This document shows positions 1 to 8,717 of a stretch of DNA of 39,658 bases, piece by piece. Location: positions 1 through 39,658 of the forward strand of contig JAFQGS010000051.1 in NCBI GenBank assembly GCA_017415455.1, in the 5' to 3' direction. Made by a program: the position numbers and the translations under genes. The stretch comes from Prevotella sp. (GTDB lineage: Bacteria > Bacteroidota > Bacteroidia > Bacteroidales > Bacteroidaceae). The notes under the pieces were generated by a model that was given only the letters and a program-made list of their open reading frames with translations, ran no database searches and was not told where the DNA came from. How positions within the stretch are numbered: position 1 is the first letter of the stretch; every line of letters starts with the position of its first letter.

Positions 1-677
1 CTTTTATAGGTAATGATCAATTAGATTCTTTTGATTTTAATGACGATTCATTGTCTGATATTTGTGCTTTGATTATTGTTATAGCAGATAATAATCATGC
101 CATATCTCTTTATAAAAAACTTTCTCCTGTTGAAGTTATTGGTAGAGGTAGTTATATACTTTGGAAAGCAAATCAAAGATTTGAACGTTTTAATAACCAA
201 TTATTACGCATTAGTGGGAATTTTCAATTAATACGTGTGGAAAGTAAAATTGTTATATTAGATTTAAATTTAATTGAAAAAAGTTTTGGTTTCCATGATG
301 TTATAAAACGAGAGGCTATTATTGGTTTAAATGTAATTAGAGAAAAGGGGATTGTAAGTAATATTAATGTTTTAGAAGATTTAATAGATAATGTTAGCTT
401 TGCTCGTAAGTTAACTAAAATAGCACGTAATTCACCTGTAATAAAAGAAAATATTCCCAATGTAAATATTATAAAATTCTCAAAGAATCATCCTGCTGTT
501 AAAGGAAAGATAAAATATACAGATGATGGTGGTCAATTTAAATTAGATACAAAAGCATCAAAGAATTTATTTATAAAATTGTTGAATGATGATTTTCTGA
601 CTTCTGAGTTAACAAGTTTGTATTACGATAGTTTAGCTAAAGATAATATTGAACTTCAAAAAGAACTCGTTAATTAA
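1..677 (+). CDS. kwaB: KwaB-like Kiwa anti-phage protein (DUF4868), C-terminal part
   Basis: The reading frame is open to the left edge, so only about 225 C-terminal residues are visible; the family is roughly 315 residues long. The TTG at 51 is not a credible start because the frame continues upstream. The text fits DUF4868 as I know it: a hydrophobic strand ending in [12 protein letters not shown], a run of helices with EAIIGLNVI, the stretch [13 protein letters not shown], and a C-terminal [17 protein letters not shown]. In Kiwa, KwaB works with the membrane protein KwaA against phage; kwaA would be expected just upstream, outside the window. The stop is 20 bases before hsdR, so the two are probably co-transcribed, matching the known habit of defence genes sitting inside type I restriction operons. 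Family call is from memory of the motif pattern. The gene is AT-rich compared with hsdR. Confidence 0.72.
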   Translation, partial: FIGNDQLDSFDFNDDSLSDICALIIVIADNNHAISLYKKLSPVEVIGRGSYILWKANQRFERFNNQLLRISGNFQLIRVESKIVILDLNLIEKSFGFHDVIKREAIIGLNVIREKGIVSNINVLEDLIDNVSFARKLTKIARNSPVIKENIPNVNIIKFSKNHPAVKGKIKYTDDGGQFKLDTKASKNLFIKLLNDDFLTSELTSLYYDSLAKDNIELQKELVN

Positions 678-697
678 CTATTTTCAATTACAGTTTA

Positions 698-3600
698 ATG
701 ACTATGCCAATCCTTACCGAATCCAAAATAGAAGAATTTGCAATCGGGTTATTTGAACAACTCGGGTATCGTTATCTTTATGGCCCTGACATTGCACCGG
801 ATGGAACAAATCCCAAACGTGTATCGTTTGAAGAGGTCGTAATGGTGGAATCATTGCGTCATGCAGTTTATCGAATTAATCATAAATTGCCTACAGAGGT
901 GTGTGATGAAGCTATCAGCCAAGTTCTCAGGATAGCTTCACCTGATTTATTGGCTAATAATGAAACTTTTCATCGGATGCTGACGGAAGGTATTTCGGTA
1001 TCGGTTCATCAAGATGGGGCAGAAAGAGGGGAGTTGGTGTGTTTAGTGGATTTTGACAATCCGCTAAACAATGATTTTACGGTAGTCAATCAATATACCA
1101 TTGTAGAGAATAATCATAACAAGCGACCTGATATTTTGTTGTTTGTCAATGGATTGCCTTTGGTCATAATAGAGTTGAAGAATGCTGCTAATGAGAATGC
1201 TACGGTGCAAAGTGCTTTCCGGCAGATGGAGGCTTACAAGGAAACCATTCCTTCCTTGTTTACCTATAATGCCATTATTGTGGTTTCGGATGGATTGGAA
1301 GCACGTGCTGGTTCGTTATCAGCTGGATTCAGTCGTATGATGGCATGGAAAAGTGCTGATGGGAAAGCGGAGGCATCTCGTCTGGTTAGTCAATTGGAGG
1401 TTCTAATAAAAGGAATGCTGAACAAAGATACTTTGTTGGATCTTATCCGTTCGTTTACGGTATTTGAAAAGACCAAGACGGAAGACAAGGAAACGAGTAT
1501 TACTACTTTGAAGACGGTAAAGAAAATTGCGGCTTATCATCAATACTATGCGGTGAACAAGGCGGTGGATTCAACGGTTCGTGCCACGGGTATTAATCTG
1601 AATGATATTTTAGTGCTAAAAGAACCGCCTGGTAATTATGGTCTCAAAGATGTAAAGGAGCAATCGAGGGGAGACCATAAGGCAGGTGTGGTATGGCATA
1701 CGCAAGGTTCTGGAAAATCACTTTCAATGGTGTTTTATGTAGGAAAGATTGTTCGCATATTGAGCAATCCTACCATTGTAGTAATTACTGACCGTAATGA
1801 CTTGGATGACCAATTGTTCGGTACGTTTGCTGATTGTCGTCAGTTATTGCGGCAGACACCTGTACAAGCAGACGACAGAAATACATTGAAGAATTTGTTG
1901 CGAGTGGCTTCGGGAGGGGTGATTTTTACTACCATCCAGAAATTCCAACCTGAAAGTGGTAATGTGTATGAAACGTTGACCGACCGAAGCAATGTGATTG
2001 TTATTGCTGATGAAGCTCATCGTACTCAATATGGGTTCAAGGCCAAGACGGTTGAAGTTCGCAATGAAGCGGATGAGGTGATAGGTTCGGAAATCAAATA
2101 TGGTTTTGCCAAATATTTGCGTGATGCCTTGCCTAATGCTACTTATTTGGGATTTACCGGAACACCGATTGAAGCGACGGACATCAATACACCGGCTGTA
2201 TTTGGAAACTATGTGGATGTGTACGATATAGCTCAAGCGGTGGAAGACGGTGCAACGGTACGTATTTTTTATGAAAGCCGGTTGGCTAAAGTAGAACTGA
2301 GCGAAGAGGGACGTAAATTAATCAGTAGTCTTGATAAGGAACTGGAAACCGAAGAACTGGATGAGGTACAGCAAGCAAAGGCTAAATGGACTCAACTGGA
2401 AGCACTTATCGGTAGTAAGTCGAGAATTAAGAATATAGCCAAGGATATAGTTGCTCACTTCGAACATCGGCAAGAGGTATTTGAGGGAAAAGCGATGATT
2501 GTAGCTATGAGTCGTCGTATTGCGGTTGAATTATATGATGCGATCGTGGCTTTACGTCCTCAATGGCATAATGATGATTTGGCGAAAGGGGCAATTAAAG
2601 TGGTGATGACATCAGCATCTTCAGATGGAGCAAGCATTTCAAAACATCATACCACCAAGGAGCAAAGACGAAAATTGGCAGACCGAATGAAAGATCCGGA
2701 TGATGAGTTGAAATTGGTCATTGTACGTGATATGTGGTTGACAGGATTTGATGCTCCGTGTCTGCATACACTTTATATTGACAAGCCTATGCAGGGGCAT
2801 AACTTGATGCAGGCTATAGCCCGAGTGAACCGTGTATATAAGGATAAACCAGGTGGTTTGGTTGTAGATTATTTAGGCATTGCTTCGGATTTGAAGAAGG
2901 CATTGTCGTTCTATTCGGATGCGGATGGAAAAGGTAATCCGACCGAACAACAGGAGCAAGCGGTAGCCTTGATGATGGAGAAGTTGGAGGTAGTTCAGCA
3001 AATGTTGGACGGTATGAGTTATGTATCTTATTTCAGTGCGGACGTTTCTACCAAGTTATCTTTGATTCTTCAAACGGAAGATTATATCCTCGGCTTGGAT
3101 GATGGAAAGAAACGGTTTGTCAATGAAGTCAATGCGTTATCCAAAGCATTTGCAATTGCCATTCCGCATGAAAAGGCCATGGATATAAAAGATGAAGTGT
3201 CTTTCTTCCAAGCGGTAAAGGCACGTTTGTGTAAGTTTGATGCTACATCGTCGGGTAGAACCAGCGAAGAAATAGAAACAACTATCCGTCAGGTCGTAGA
3301 TAAAGCATTGGTTTCGGAACAAGTGGTAGATATATTCGATGCTGCTGGTATCAAAAAACCGGATATATCCATTCTTTCAGAAGAATTTTTAATGGAATTG
3401 CGAGGAATGGAGCATAAGAATATAGCTTTGGAAGTCTTGAGGAAGTTGCTGAATGATGAAATTAGTGTTCGCATGCAGCGTAATTTGGTACAAGGGAGGT
3501 CCTTAATGGAAATGCTGGAGCATTCAATAGCCAAATATCACAACAAGGTGATTACTGCCGTTGAAGTGATTGATGAATTGATAGGGTTGAGTAAACACAT

Positions 3601-3931
3601 TGTTGCACAAGATGATGCAGCCAAGACATTGGGGCTTTCGGAATATGAATATGCTTTCTATTCAGCGGTAGCAGATAATGATAGTGCCATGGAACTGATG
3701 GGAAAAGACAAACTTCGTGAATTGGCTGTGGTATTGACTGAGACAATACGGAATAATGCGTCTATTGATTGGGAAATTAAAGAAAATGTACGTGCAAAGA
3801 TGCGTGTAGCCATCAAACGTTTATTGCGTAGATATGGTTATCCGCCTGATATGCAATTGTTGGCTACGGAAACGGTGATTAAGCAAGCGGAAATGATTTC
3901 TGCAGAACTGATCAGTACAAACAAAGAATAA
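698..3931 (+). CDS. hsdR: Type I restriction enzyme R subunit (HsdR)
   Basis: This 1077-residue protein is the motor and nuclease subunit of a type I restriction-modification complex; it translocates and cuts DNA lacking the host methylation mark. The N-terminal nuclease domain shows D145, then E159-L-K161 (PD-ExK pattern), followed by the QxxxY motif (Q176-Y180) typical of HsdR. The helicase core follows: Walker A HTQGSGKS near residue 335, DEAH in [13 protein letters not shown] near 437, FTGTPIE near 485, and QAIARVNR near 708. Length is normal for the family. An alternative ATG lies two codons in, at 704. No hsdM or hsdS is seen; they should be left of the window, with Kiwa genes in between. 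No frameshift or missing catalytic residue is visible, so it looks functional. Confidence 0.96.
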   Translation: MTMPILTESKIEEFAIGLFEQLGYRYLYGPDIAPDGTNPKRVSFEEVVMVESLRHAVYRINHKLPTEVCDEAISQVLRIASPDLLANNETFHRMLTEGISVSVHQDGAERGELVCLVDFDNPLNNDFTVVNQYTIVENNHNKRPDILLFVNGLPLVIIELKNAANENATVQSAFRQMEAYKETIPSLFTYNAIIVVSDGLEARAGSLSAGFSRMMAWKSADGKAEASRLVSQLEVLIKGMLNKDTLLDLIRSFTVFEKTKTEDKETSITTLKTVKKIAAYHQYYAVNKAVDSTVRATGINLNDILVLKEPPGNYGLKDVKEQSRGDHKAGVVWHTQGSGKSLSMVFYVGKIVRILSNPTIVVITDRNDLDDQLFGTFADCRQLLRQTPVQADDRNTLKNLLRVASGGVIFTTIQKFQPESGNVYETLTDRSNVIVIADEAHRTQYGFKAKTVEVRNEADEVIGSEIKYGFAKYLRDALPNATYLGFTGTPIEATDINTPAVFGNYVDVYDIAQAVEDGATVRIFYESRLAKVELSEEGRKLISSLDKELETEELDEVQQAKAKWTQLEALIGSKSRIKNIAKDIVAHFEHRQEVFEGKAMIVAMSRRIAVELYDAIVALRPQWHNDDLAKGAIKVVMTSASSDGASISKHHTTKEQRRKLADRMKDPDDELKLVIVRDMWLTGFDAPCLHTLYIDKPMQGHNLMQAIARVNRVYKDKPGGLVVDYLGIASDLKKALSFYSDADGKGNPTEQQEQAVALMMEKLEVVQQMLDGMSYVSYFSADVSTKLSLILQTEDYILGLDDGKKRFVNEVNALSKAFAIAIPHEKAMDIKDEVSFFQAVKARLCKFDATSSGRTSEEIETTIRQVVDKALVSEQVVDIFDAAGIKKPDISILSEEFLMELRGMEHKNIALEVLRKLLNDEISVRMQRNLVQGRSLMEMLEHSIAKYHNKVITAVEVIDELIGLSKHIVAQDDAAKTLGLSEYEYAFYSAVADNDSAMELMGKDKLRELAVVLTETIRNNASIDWEIKENVRAKMRVAIKRLLRRYGYPPDMQLLATETVIKQAEMISAELISTNKE

Positions 3932-3971
3932 AATAATACAAAACTCAGAATAGATAATAGCCAGATAAATT

Positions 3972-4736
3972 ATGGATAATAAAGTTAATTCATCACAGGA
4001 ACCCAAGTATGCGAAATTATTCTTAATTGTATTAAGTCTATATACTATTGTATTTATGGGCTATCAAATATTTGCAATATGTAGTCTTAATACATCTCAG
4101 GATAAGATTAAAAACTATTACCTTGATCATATAGAAAGAGTAGATAGTTTATATTGTAATTTAGGTAGCAATAATAAAGCCATATTATCGACCTATATGC
4201 AAGATTCTATATATAATAACAATATAGAACAATTGTATATGGAATACGAAAAAGTATTAAAAGAAGACTCTTTGCGTTTATGTAATGAACGGACCTTGTT
4301 GGAAATACAAACCAAATCTATGATTGATTTACATCTTAATAAGGTAGAACATGAATATAGTAACTTAACTATATGGGCAGCCATTCTAACCATATTATTT
4401 CTTGTTTTCAGTTTTTATTCTATTTATAAGATGGACGAACTGCTACAGCAAGGAAATGAGGGTGTAAAAGACATTCGTAGCCTAAGGAAAGACGGTGAAA
4501 TTTTAATTGAAAAATTAGAGACAACAAGTAAATCTGAGTTTGAAAAGACGCGTAACCAAATAGATGTTTTTATCGAAGAGCAACAAAATAGAATGATACA
4601 GACACTTAGTTATTTTGAGAACGAAAGCACAAAAAAACTTAATGAAATTAATAAGTGTTTTGTTGAAGCCTGCAACATCGTGGAGCAAATAAAGAATGTG
4701 GAGGATAAAAGTAGAAACAATCAATCAAAGAAGTAA
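3972..4736 (+). CDS. Uncharacterised two-helix membrane protein with cytoplasmic coiled coil
   Basis: I do not recognise this 254-residue protein. It has two clear membrane helices, about residues 15-38 and 131-152, enclosing a roughly 90-residue polar segment with acidic and Cys residues. The second helix is followed by a long charged region (about 155-245) that looks like coiled coil (ILIEKLETTSKSEFEKTRN). The topology recalls sensor or chemoreceptor-like proteins: an outer domain between two helices and a cytoplasmic rod, but no signalling motif is seen. It begins 40 bases after hsdR and ends 3 bases before the next small gene, so the pair is likely translated together and may be part of the hsdR transcription unit. 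A membrane-bound effector or sensor in a defence island is plausible but is inference only. Confidence 0.72.
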   Translation: MDNKVNSSQEPKYAKLFLIVLSLYTIVFMGYQIFAICSLNTSQDKIKNYYLDHIERVDSLYCNLGSNNKAILSTYMQDSIYNNNIEQLYMEYEKVLKEDSLRLCNERTLLEIQTKSMIDLHLNKVEHEYSNLTIWAAILTILFLVFSFYSIYKMDELLQQGNEGVKDIRSLRKDGEILIEKLETTSKSEFEKTRNQIDVFIEEQQNRMIQTLSYFENESTKKLNEINKCFVEACNIVEQIKNVEDKSRNNQSKK

Positions 4737-4739
4737 ACT

Positions 4740-5213
4740 ATGGATTCAACCTTAATAAAGATTTTATATACAAACGCCTTTAATGATATTGAGTCCGCTA
4801 GGAGTTGTCAAAATTCCATTTCTCAAAAAGAAATGGAATTACAAATGATTAATATCAATAGTAAATATTCATCATTTGATAATTCTTATTTGAATAATAT
4901 GAAAAAACAATCTCTTAAAATGGAGATTGTAAATCTAATGAACAAACGGAATAATTATATAAATAGTTCGATTGGATATGCTTTAACAATAGCGGAAAAA
5001 GAAGTCCAAGAAAATAACACATTCTCGACTGCAGCTATTGTTATAGGGAGCATTTCATCTTTTATTTCTACAGTCAAGAATAGTTTTAATATATCAATCA
5101 CAAATAGTACAAACCTGTCTCTATTATCCAATAAACTTGTACTTTCAGGTTTTCATATGTTCCAACTAGAAAGAGCAATTGATGACTTAAAATCTTCATG
5201 TAATGTATTTTAA
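4740..5213 (+). CDS. Uncharacterised small helical protein, partner of upstream membrane gene
   Basis: This 157-residue protein is not recognised. It is rich in Asn, Ser and Ile. The N-terminal two thirds (about 1-90) are predicted helical by eye (KKQSLKMEIVNLMNKR, EKEVQENN). A weakly hydrophobic segment AAIVIGSISSFIST at about 98-111 could be amphipathic or a short membrane-inserting stretch rather than a full membrane helix. The ATG follows the stop of the upstream membrane gene by 3 bases, which supports a two-gene unit. AT content and codon use match the upstream gene and kwaB, not hsdR, suggesting shared transfer. A role in phage defence is inferred only from position beside hsdR and a Kiwa-like gene. 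Confidence 0.68.
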   Translation: MDSTLIKILYTNAFNDIESARSCQNSISQKEMELQMININSKYSSFDNSYLNNMKKQSLKMEIVNLMNKRNNYINSSIGYALTIAEKEVQENNTFSTAAIVIGSISSFISTVKNSFNISITNSTNLSLLSNKLVLSGFHMFQLERAIDDLKSSCNVF

Positions 5214-5236
5214 TTTGCGTATATTATATTAAACTT

Positions 5237-5310
5237 ATGACAGAAACTAACCGCATAGAATATAAAAGAGAATTGACCTCGTAACTTTATATTGAGAAGG
5301 AGTAGTATAA
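5237..5310 (+). pseudogene. 5' remnant of AlbA_2 (Schlafen-like) ATP-binding regulator gene
   Basis: The frame from ATG 5237 reads MTETNRIEYKRELT and then hits a TAA after one more codon. This is the very characteristic N-terminus of Bacteroidota AlbA_2-domain proteins. Past the stop the same frame still reads LYIEKE, which resembles the next family positions (LEKEV). This is therefore the worn start of a gene rather than a real peptide. The matching C-terminal end lies at about 5905-6022, with a truncated Fic gene between. Identification is from remembered family sequence; a protein search would settle it. Confidence 0.6.
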
Positions 5311-5351
5311 GTAAAGAGTAAAAGAGTGGAAATCAAAAACGAAATAGCAGT

Positions 5352-5924
5352 ATGACCAAAATATCCATTCGATTCTATAATGACCGTGAGGTGCGAGCTG
5401 TTTGGGATGAGGAGAATTCCAAGTGGTGGTTTTCTGCTATTGATATAATTCGTGCAATCAATGAAGAGACAGATTATGTCAAGGCGGGTAACTATTGGCG
5501 TTGGCTTAAAAAGAAACTGGCAGCCGATGGGGTTCAACTCGTGAGCGTCACTCACGACTTCAAATTTGAGGCACCCGATGGCAAGAAGCGTGCTGCCGAT
5601 GCACTCGACAATGAGTGTGTACAGATATTGGCAAAGCACTATCCCAACAATAAAGCTAATGAGTTTCTCGATTGGTTTACATACAGCGACAATACCATCG
5701 ACGGACAGAGCCGCAAGAAGGCATATACACTATGGGAAAGCGACCTTGTGGCAGACAAAGATGTGGGTAAAGTAAAATCATTACAGCAGATACATGCCTA
5801 TCTCTTTGGCGGTCTCTATGACTTTGCTGGTAAAATACGAACAAAGACGATAGCAAAGGGCAATACGCTGTTTTGTCCGGCAGAGCATCTGCATAATTAT
5901 CTAAAATTAGTAATGGTTATATAG
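5352..5924 (+). pseudogene. Truncated Fic-family protein with Bro-N-like N-terminus
   Basis: The first 170 residues follow a known Bacteroidota Fic protein type: an N-terminal Bro-N-like segment (IRFYNDREVRAVWDEE, SKWWFSAIDIIRAIN), a middle LDWFTYSDNTIDGQSRKKAY, then the start of the Fic fold (LQQIHAYLFGGLYDFAGKIR, KGNTLFCPAEHL). Fic enzymes transfer AMP or similar groups to target proteins and need HPFxEGNGRxxR. That motif and everything after it is absent: the frame leaves the family at about residue 183 (HNYLKLVMVI) and stops, and the DNA there continues as the 3' end of a different gene in another frame. So a deletion or recombination joined the Fic gene to an AlbA_2 gene remnant. No catalysis is expected. 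It may still be transcribed; a retained DNA- or partner-binding N-terminus is possible. Confidence 0.82.
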
Positions 5925-6022
5925 AACTTACAATTCCAGATAAGCCCAATAGCCGGAATCAAAAATACCGTCTTACAGCAAAGGGTATTGCTTTGAAAAA
6001 TAGCCTAATAAACAACAAGTAA
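5905..6022 (+). pseudogene. 3' remnant of AlbA_2 (Schlafen-like) regulator gene
   Basis: One frame away from the end of the Fic remnant, the DNA reads NGYIELTIPDKPNSR followed by QKYRLTAKGIALK, ending at TAA 6020-6022. This is the usual C-terminal winged-helix end of the AlbA_2 proteins whose N-terminus is found at 5237. The central several hundred codons are missing and a Fic fragment sits in their place. In-frame stops lie just upstream (taa at about 5892), so it cannot be translated as a fusion with the Fic part. Confidence 0.6.
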
Positions 6023-6029
6023 TTTTGCT

Positions 6030-6084
6030 CAACCTATCATATAATATACAAGGCCACGCTTTTCCTATATTTTATGATAGGTTG
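6030..6084. repeat. 19-bp inverted repeat forming a long hairpin
   Basis: Arms 6030-6048 and 6066-6084 match at 18 of 19 positions (arm begins CAACCTATCAT) around a 17-base loop that is GC-richer than the arms. It lies 7 bases after the stop of the AlbA_2 remnant. There is no T-run directly after it, so it is not a classic rho-independent terminator, though it could act as a two-way one. It could also be a leftover of a mobile element end or a boundary of the remnant gene cassette. Confidence 0.55.
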
Positions 6085-6310
6085 TAACAATTGGTTTATT
6101 AAGAAAATATCGGACACCTATAGTTTTTACATACCCACTGCATATACCATCATCAAGGGATGCGACTTCTAACTGTAACTTCTAAAAAAACTATGGTAAT
6201 AGGATTGTCATTTGATAACTTTTCGTATCTTTGAGGTAAACTTCGAAGATAGTGTGCACTCGCTGTGAAAAATATTGAAGTAATCTTCATATTTCTCGCT
6301 CTTTTCTTCG

Positions 6311-6318
6311 TATCTTTG
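6311..6318 (+). promoter_or_regulatory. Candidate -7 box for yegP-like gene
   Basis: TATCTTTG at 6311-6318 fits the Bacteroidota -7 consensus TAnnTTTG and lies 90 bases upstream of the YegP-family start. A second identical box within CGTATCTTTG is at 6226-6233, so two tandem promoters are possible. No convincing -33 TTTG is seen at the right distance for either one. The stretch 6085-6310 holds no gene that I can find. Confidence 0.4.
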
Positions 6319-6407
6319 TCGCAAATAGACATTTCATCGCTATGTTTGTATAAGACATGCAGTGTGATAGATGTCTAAAGTTATAAATCTATTAAACAAA
6401 TACAACT

Positions 6408-6743
6408 ATGGGAAAATTTGTAATCAAAAGACGTAAAAACGGAGAGTATCAGTTCAACCTCAAAGCCACAAACGGTCAGGACATCCTTGCCAGCGAAGGC
6501 TACACCACACTTGCAGCCTGCAAGAACGGCATAGAGTCGGTAATGAAAAATGCTGCTGACGAGAAACACTTTGAACGCAGAGAGGCAAAAGACGGCTCAC
6601 CATACTTCGTGCTGAAAGCCGGCAACGGACAGGTCATCGGTCAGAGCGAGATGTATTCAAGCGCAACAGCCTGTGAGAATGGCATCGCCTCAGTCATGAA
6701 GAATGCTCCCGAAGCAGAGATCATCGACGAAAGTGCTGAATAA
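6408..6743 (+). CDS. YegP-family protein, two DUF1508 repeats
   Basis: The 111-residue protein consists of two tandem copies of the roughly 48-residue DUF1508 unit: residues about 1-48 (KFVIKRRKNGEYQFNLKATN ... KNGIESVMKNA) and about 53-102 (FERREAKDGSPYFVLKAGNG ... ENGIASVMKNA). Each unit has the typical strand pattern followed by a helix with NGIxSVxKNA. The family is small, cytoplasmic and of unknown biochemical role, often linked to stress responses. Length is right for the two-repeat form. It has its own candidate promoter and its codon use is GC-richer than the defence genes to its left. Function cannot be stated beyond the family. Confidence 0.92.
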   Translation: MGKFVIKRRKNGEYQFNLKATNGQDILASEGYTTLAACKNGIESVMKNAADEKHFERREAKDGSPYFVLKAGNGQVIGQSEMYSSATACENGIASVMKNAPEAEIIDESAE

Positions 6744-6793
6744 GAGAGATGTTATATTCTTCTTGTAAATTCAACATATTTAATACTTTATTC

Positions 6794-6824
6794 TTGCATA
6801 AGAGACATATAAGTGATACTTTTG
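6794..6824 (+). promoter_or_regulatory. Bacteroidota-type promoter for the GH28 gene
   Basis: TTG at 6794-6796 (-33 element), a 20-base spacer and TACTTTTG at 6817-6824 (-7 box TAnnTTTG) match the sigma-ABfr promoter pattern closely. Transcription would start near 6831-6834, which places the upstream GTG at 6813 before the transcript and decides for ATG 6849 as the true start of the downstream gene. Confidence 0.7.
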
Positions 6825-6848
6825 CAGCCGAATAAACAAATCAGAATA

Positions 6849-8261
6849 ATGAAGAAAATTACACTAATTGCTATGTCACTGCTGACCGTAGTCATCTCGG
6901 CCGTGGCAGAAAACTACAGTAAGTATTACCAGAATCTACCCGTGGAGATGCCCGTACCCGTGTTGGCATCAATCCCTGACAACACCGTAAACATCAAGGA
7001 TTTCGGAGGCATTGGCGACGGTATCACTCTCAACACCGAGGCATTCCGCAAAGCCATCAGCGCACTTGAGAAGCAAGGCGGCGGACATCTTGTCGTACCC
7101 TCAGGAGTGTGGCTCACCGGGCTTATATCCCTCAAGGACAACATCGACCTCCACGTAGAGAAGAATGCCATCATCATGGCAACACCCGACAAGAGTCAGC
7201 ACTTCAAGGAGAGCAAAGGTGTAAGAGAAGATAAGACATCAACACTCATCAGCGCAAGCAAACGTAAGAACATAAGCATCACCGGCGAAGGTGCTATCGA
7301 CGGCAACGGTGCCCAGTGGCGTCCTGTGAAACGCTCCAAGGTGAGCGACGACGAGTGGAAGCAATTCACATACATGGGTGGCACCATCACAGACAACGGC
7401 ACCATCTGGTATCCATTCAACCTGAAACACTATGACAACATCGCAGACAGCTATAAGGCACAGGAGAAACAACGCACTCACATGATACGCTTTACCGACT
7501 GCGAGAATGTCTTCGTTCAGGGCGTGACACTTCAGAACTCACCCAAGTTCCACATCATCCCGACTCGCTGCAGCAACGTCATCATAGACAACATAAAAGT
7601 GCGCTGCCCATGGAACGCACAGAATGGTGACGCCATAGACATCAGCAGCTGCAGGAACGTACTCATCGTAAACAACACTGTAGATGCCGGCGATGACGGA
7701 ATATGCATGAAAGCAGGCGCAGGCGAGTCTGGTGTCAAATATGGTCCGTGCGAGAACATCCTTATCCAGGACAACATCGTCTATCATGCCCATGGCGGTT
7801 TTGTCATCGGCTCAGAGTATTCTGGCGGCATGAAGAACATCGTTGTCCGCAACAACCGCTTCAGCAACACCGATACCGGTCTGCGCTTCAAGAGTGGCAT
7901 CACACGTGGCGGCAAGACAGAGAACATCTTCATCAGCAATATCACGATGACCGACATCAAGGACGAGGCGATAGTCTTTGAATGCACCTATCAGGACAAG
8001 GCGGTAGGAAAGAAGGTAGAGGACAATACAACCGTAGCCACATCGGCACCGTTCGCTCCAGACTTCAGCGACATCCACATCACCGATGTGGTATGCCATA
8101 ACACCAAGACCGCCATATCCGCCCATGGCATCCCTGGTATGAAGTGTATTTATGATATTAACATTTCTAACAGCACCTTCTTCTATAGCAAGGCAGCCAA
8201 GGACGTCTCAGATGCCGAACTTAATATCACAGGATGCAAGTTCATAACATACGATAAATAA
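6849..8261 (+). CDS. Secreted glycoside hydrolase family 28 (polygalacturonase-like)
   Basis: The protein has about 470 residues and begins with a clear signal peptide (MKKITLIAMSLLTVVISAVA, cleavage likely before EN), so it is exported. The rest is a right-handed beta-helix of the GH28 type: KDFGGIGDGITLNTEAFRKA near residue 50, then the active-site region with NGDAIDISS (about 257; NGD in place of the usual NTD), GDDGIC (about 280, the paired catalytic aspartates), AHGGFVIGSE (about 313, the GHG-type His) and RFKSG (about 345, the RIK-type motif). GH28 enzymes hydrolyse pectin or rhamnogalacturonan backbones; the substrate here is unknown. The start was chosen because the promoter lies just upstream and the signal peptide begins here. 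It is a single-gene unit with its own promoter and terminator; no SusC/SusD pair is in view. Confidence 0.93.
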   Translation: MKKITLIAMSLLTVVISAVAENYSKYYQNLPVEMPVPVLASIPDNTVNIKDFGGIGDGITLNTEAFRKAISALEKQGGGHLVVPSGVWLTGLISLKDNIDLHVEKNAIIMATPDKSQHFKESKGVREDKTSTLISASKRKNISITGEGAIDGNGAQWRPVKRSKVSDDEWKQFTYMGGTITDNGTIWYPFNLKHYDNIADSYKAQEKQRTHMIRFTDCENVFVQGVTLQNSPKFHIIPTRCSNVIIDNIKVRCPWNAQNGDAIDISSCRNVLIVNNTVDAGDDGICMKAGAGESGVKYGPCENILIQDNIVYHAHGGFVIGSEYSGGMKNIVVRNNRFSNTDTGLRFKSGITRGGKTENIFISNITMTDIKDEAIVFECTYQDKAVGKKVEDNTTVATSAPFAPDFSDIHITDVVCHNTKTAISAHGIPGMKCIYDINISNSTFFYSKAAKDVSDAELNITGCKFITYDK

Positions 8262-8277
8262 CACAACCCTATAAACG

Positions 8278-8321
8278 CAATTACGGCGCAAGGTATATCA
8301 CCCTGCGCCGTAATTGTTTTG
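8278..8321 (+). terminator. Strong rho-independent terminator after GH28 gene
   Basis: Arms 8278-8293 and 8301-8316 pair at 15 of 16 positions (left arm CAATTACGGCGCAAGG) with a 7-base loop, followed by TTTTG. It starts 16 bases after the GH28 stop. The stem is nearly symmetric, so it may also stop transcripts arriving from the opposite operon. Confidence 0.85.
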
Positions 8322-8359
8322 TAACTATTAAAAGGAGTTAAGATGAGTATTCTTAGTGT

Positions 8360-8625
8360 TGGTAACAAGTTGACAAGTTGATGAGGAGCCTCTCTCCCCG
8401 CCCTCTCCTTGGAGAGGGAGCTTCAATACTTTCGGAAGTTGACGAGTCTTTATAAGAAGGTAGAGGAAGATAGAAGGAGATAGAGGACGATTGCGTGTCA
8501 AGCATGCGTCTGCACTCCTACACTCCTACACTCCTACACTCCTTAGTGTTAGTTGACGAGTTATTTGATTAGGGTATGAGTTTGTGAGGTTCTCGTTAAC
8601 GTTCTCGTTCACGTTAAACTTTAAA
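8360..8625. repeat. Intergenic mosaic repeat, copy 1 (inverted orientation)
   Basis: The gene-free stretch 8322-8717 is filled by modules that recur at 9.8-10.1, 11.2-11.5 and 12.4-12.7 kb, here on the opposite strand. They are: AACAAGTTGACAAGTTGATG (8-bp-period family), the block with the perfect palindrome CCCTCTCCTTGGAGAGGG at 8401-8418, a purine-rich segment (GTAGAGGAAGATAGAAGG, from about 8459), TTGCGTGTCAAGCATGCG, and four 8-bp units CACTCCTA (8513-8544). After that comes a 6-bp-period stretch, GTTCTCGTTAACGTTCTCG (about 8589-8612), running into TTAAACTTTAAAC. Nothing coding is apparent. It separates the convergent GH28 gene and polysaccharide operon. Confidence 0.75.
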
Positions 8626-8717
8626 CGCTTCTGCGCGTGTCAAGGACATGTCCTCTACCTTCTTCTAAAAAAGCACATGGCTTAACTTCCCTAACTTCTT
8701 AACTACAAAACTAAAAA

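Noticed and set aside
1844-2236. - strand frames inside hsdR
   Set aside because: hsdR has all expected motifs over its full length; the opposite frames have no recognisable features.
7532-8126. Several open frames opposite and within the GH28 gene
   Set aside because: The + strand GH28 frame has a signal peptide, family motifs, a promoter and a terminator; the others are shadows.
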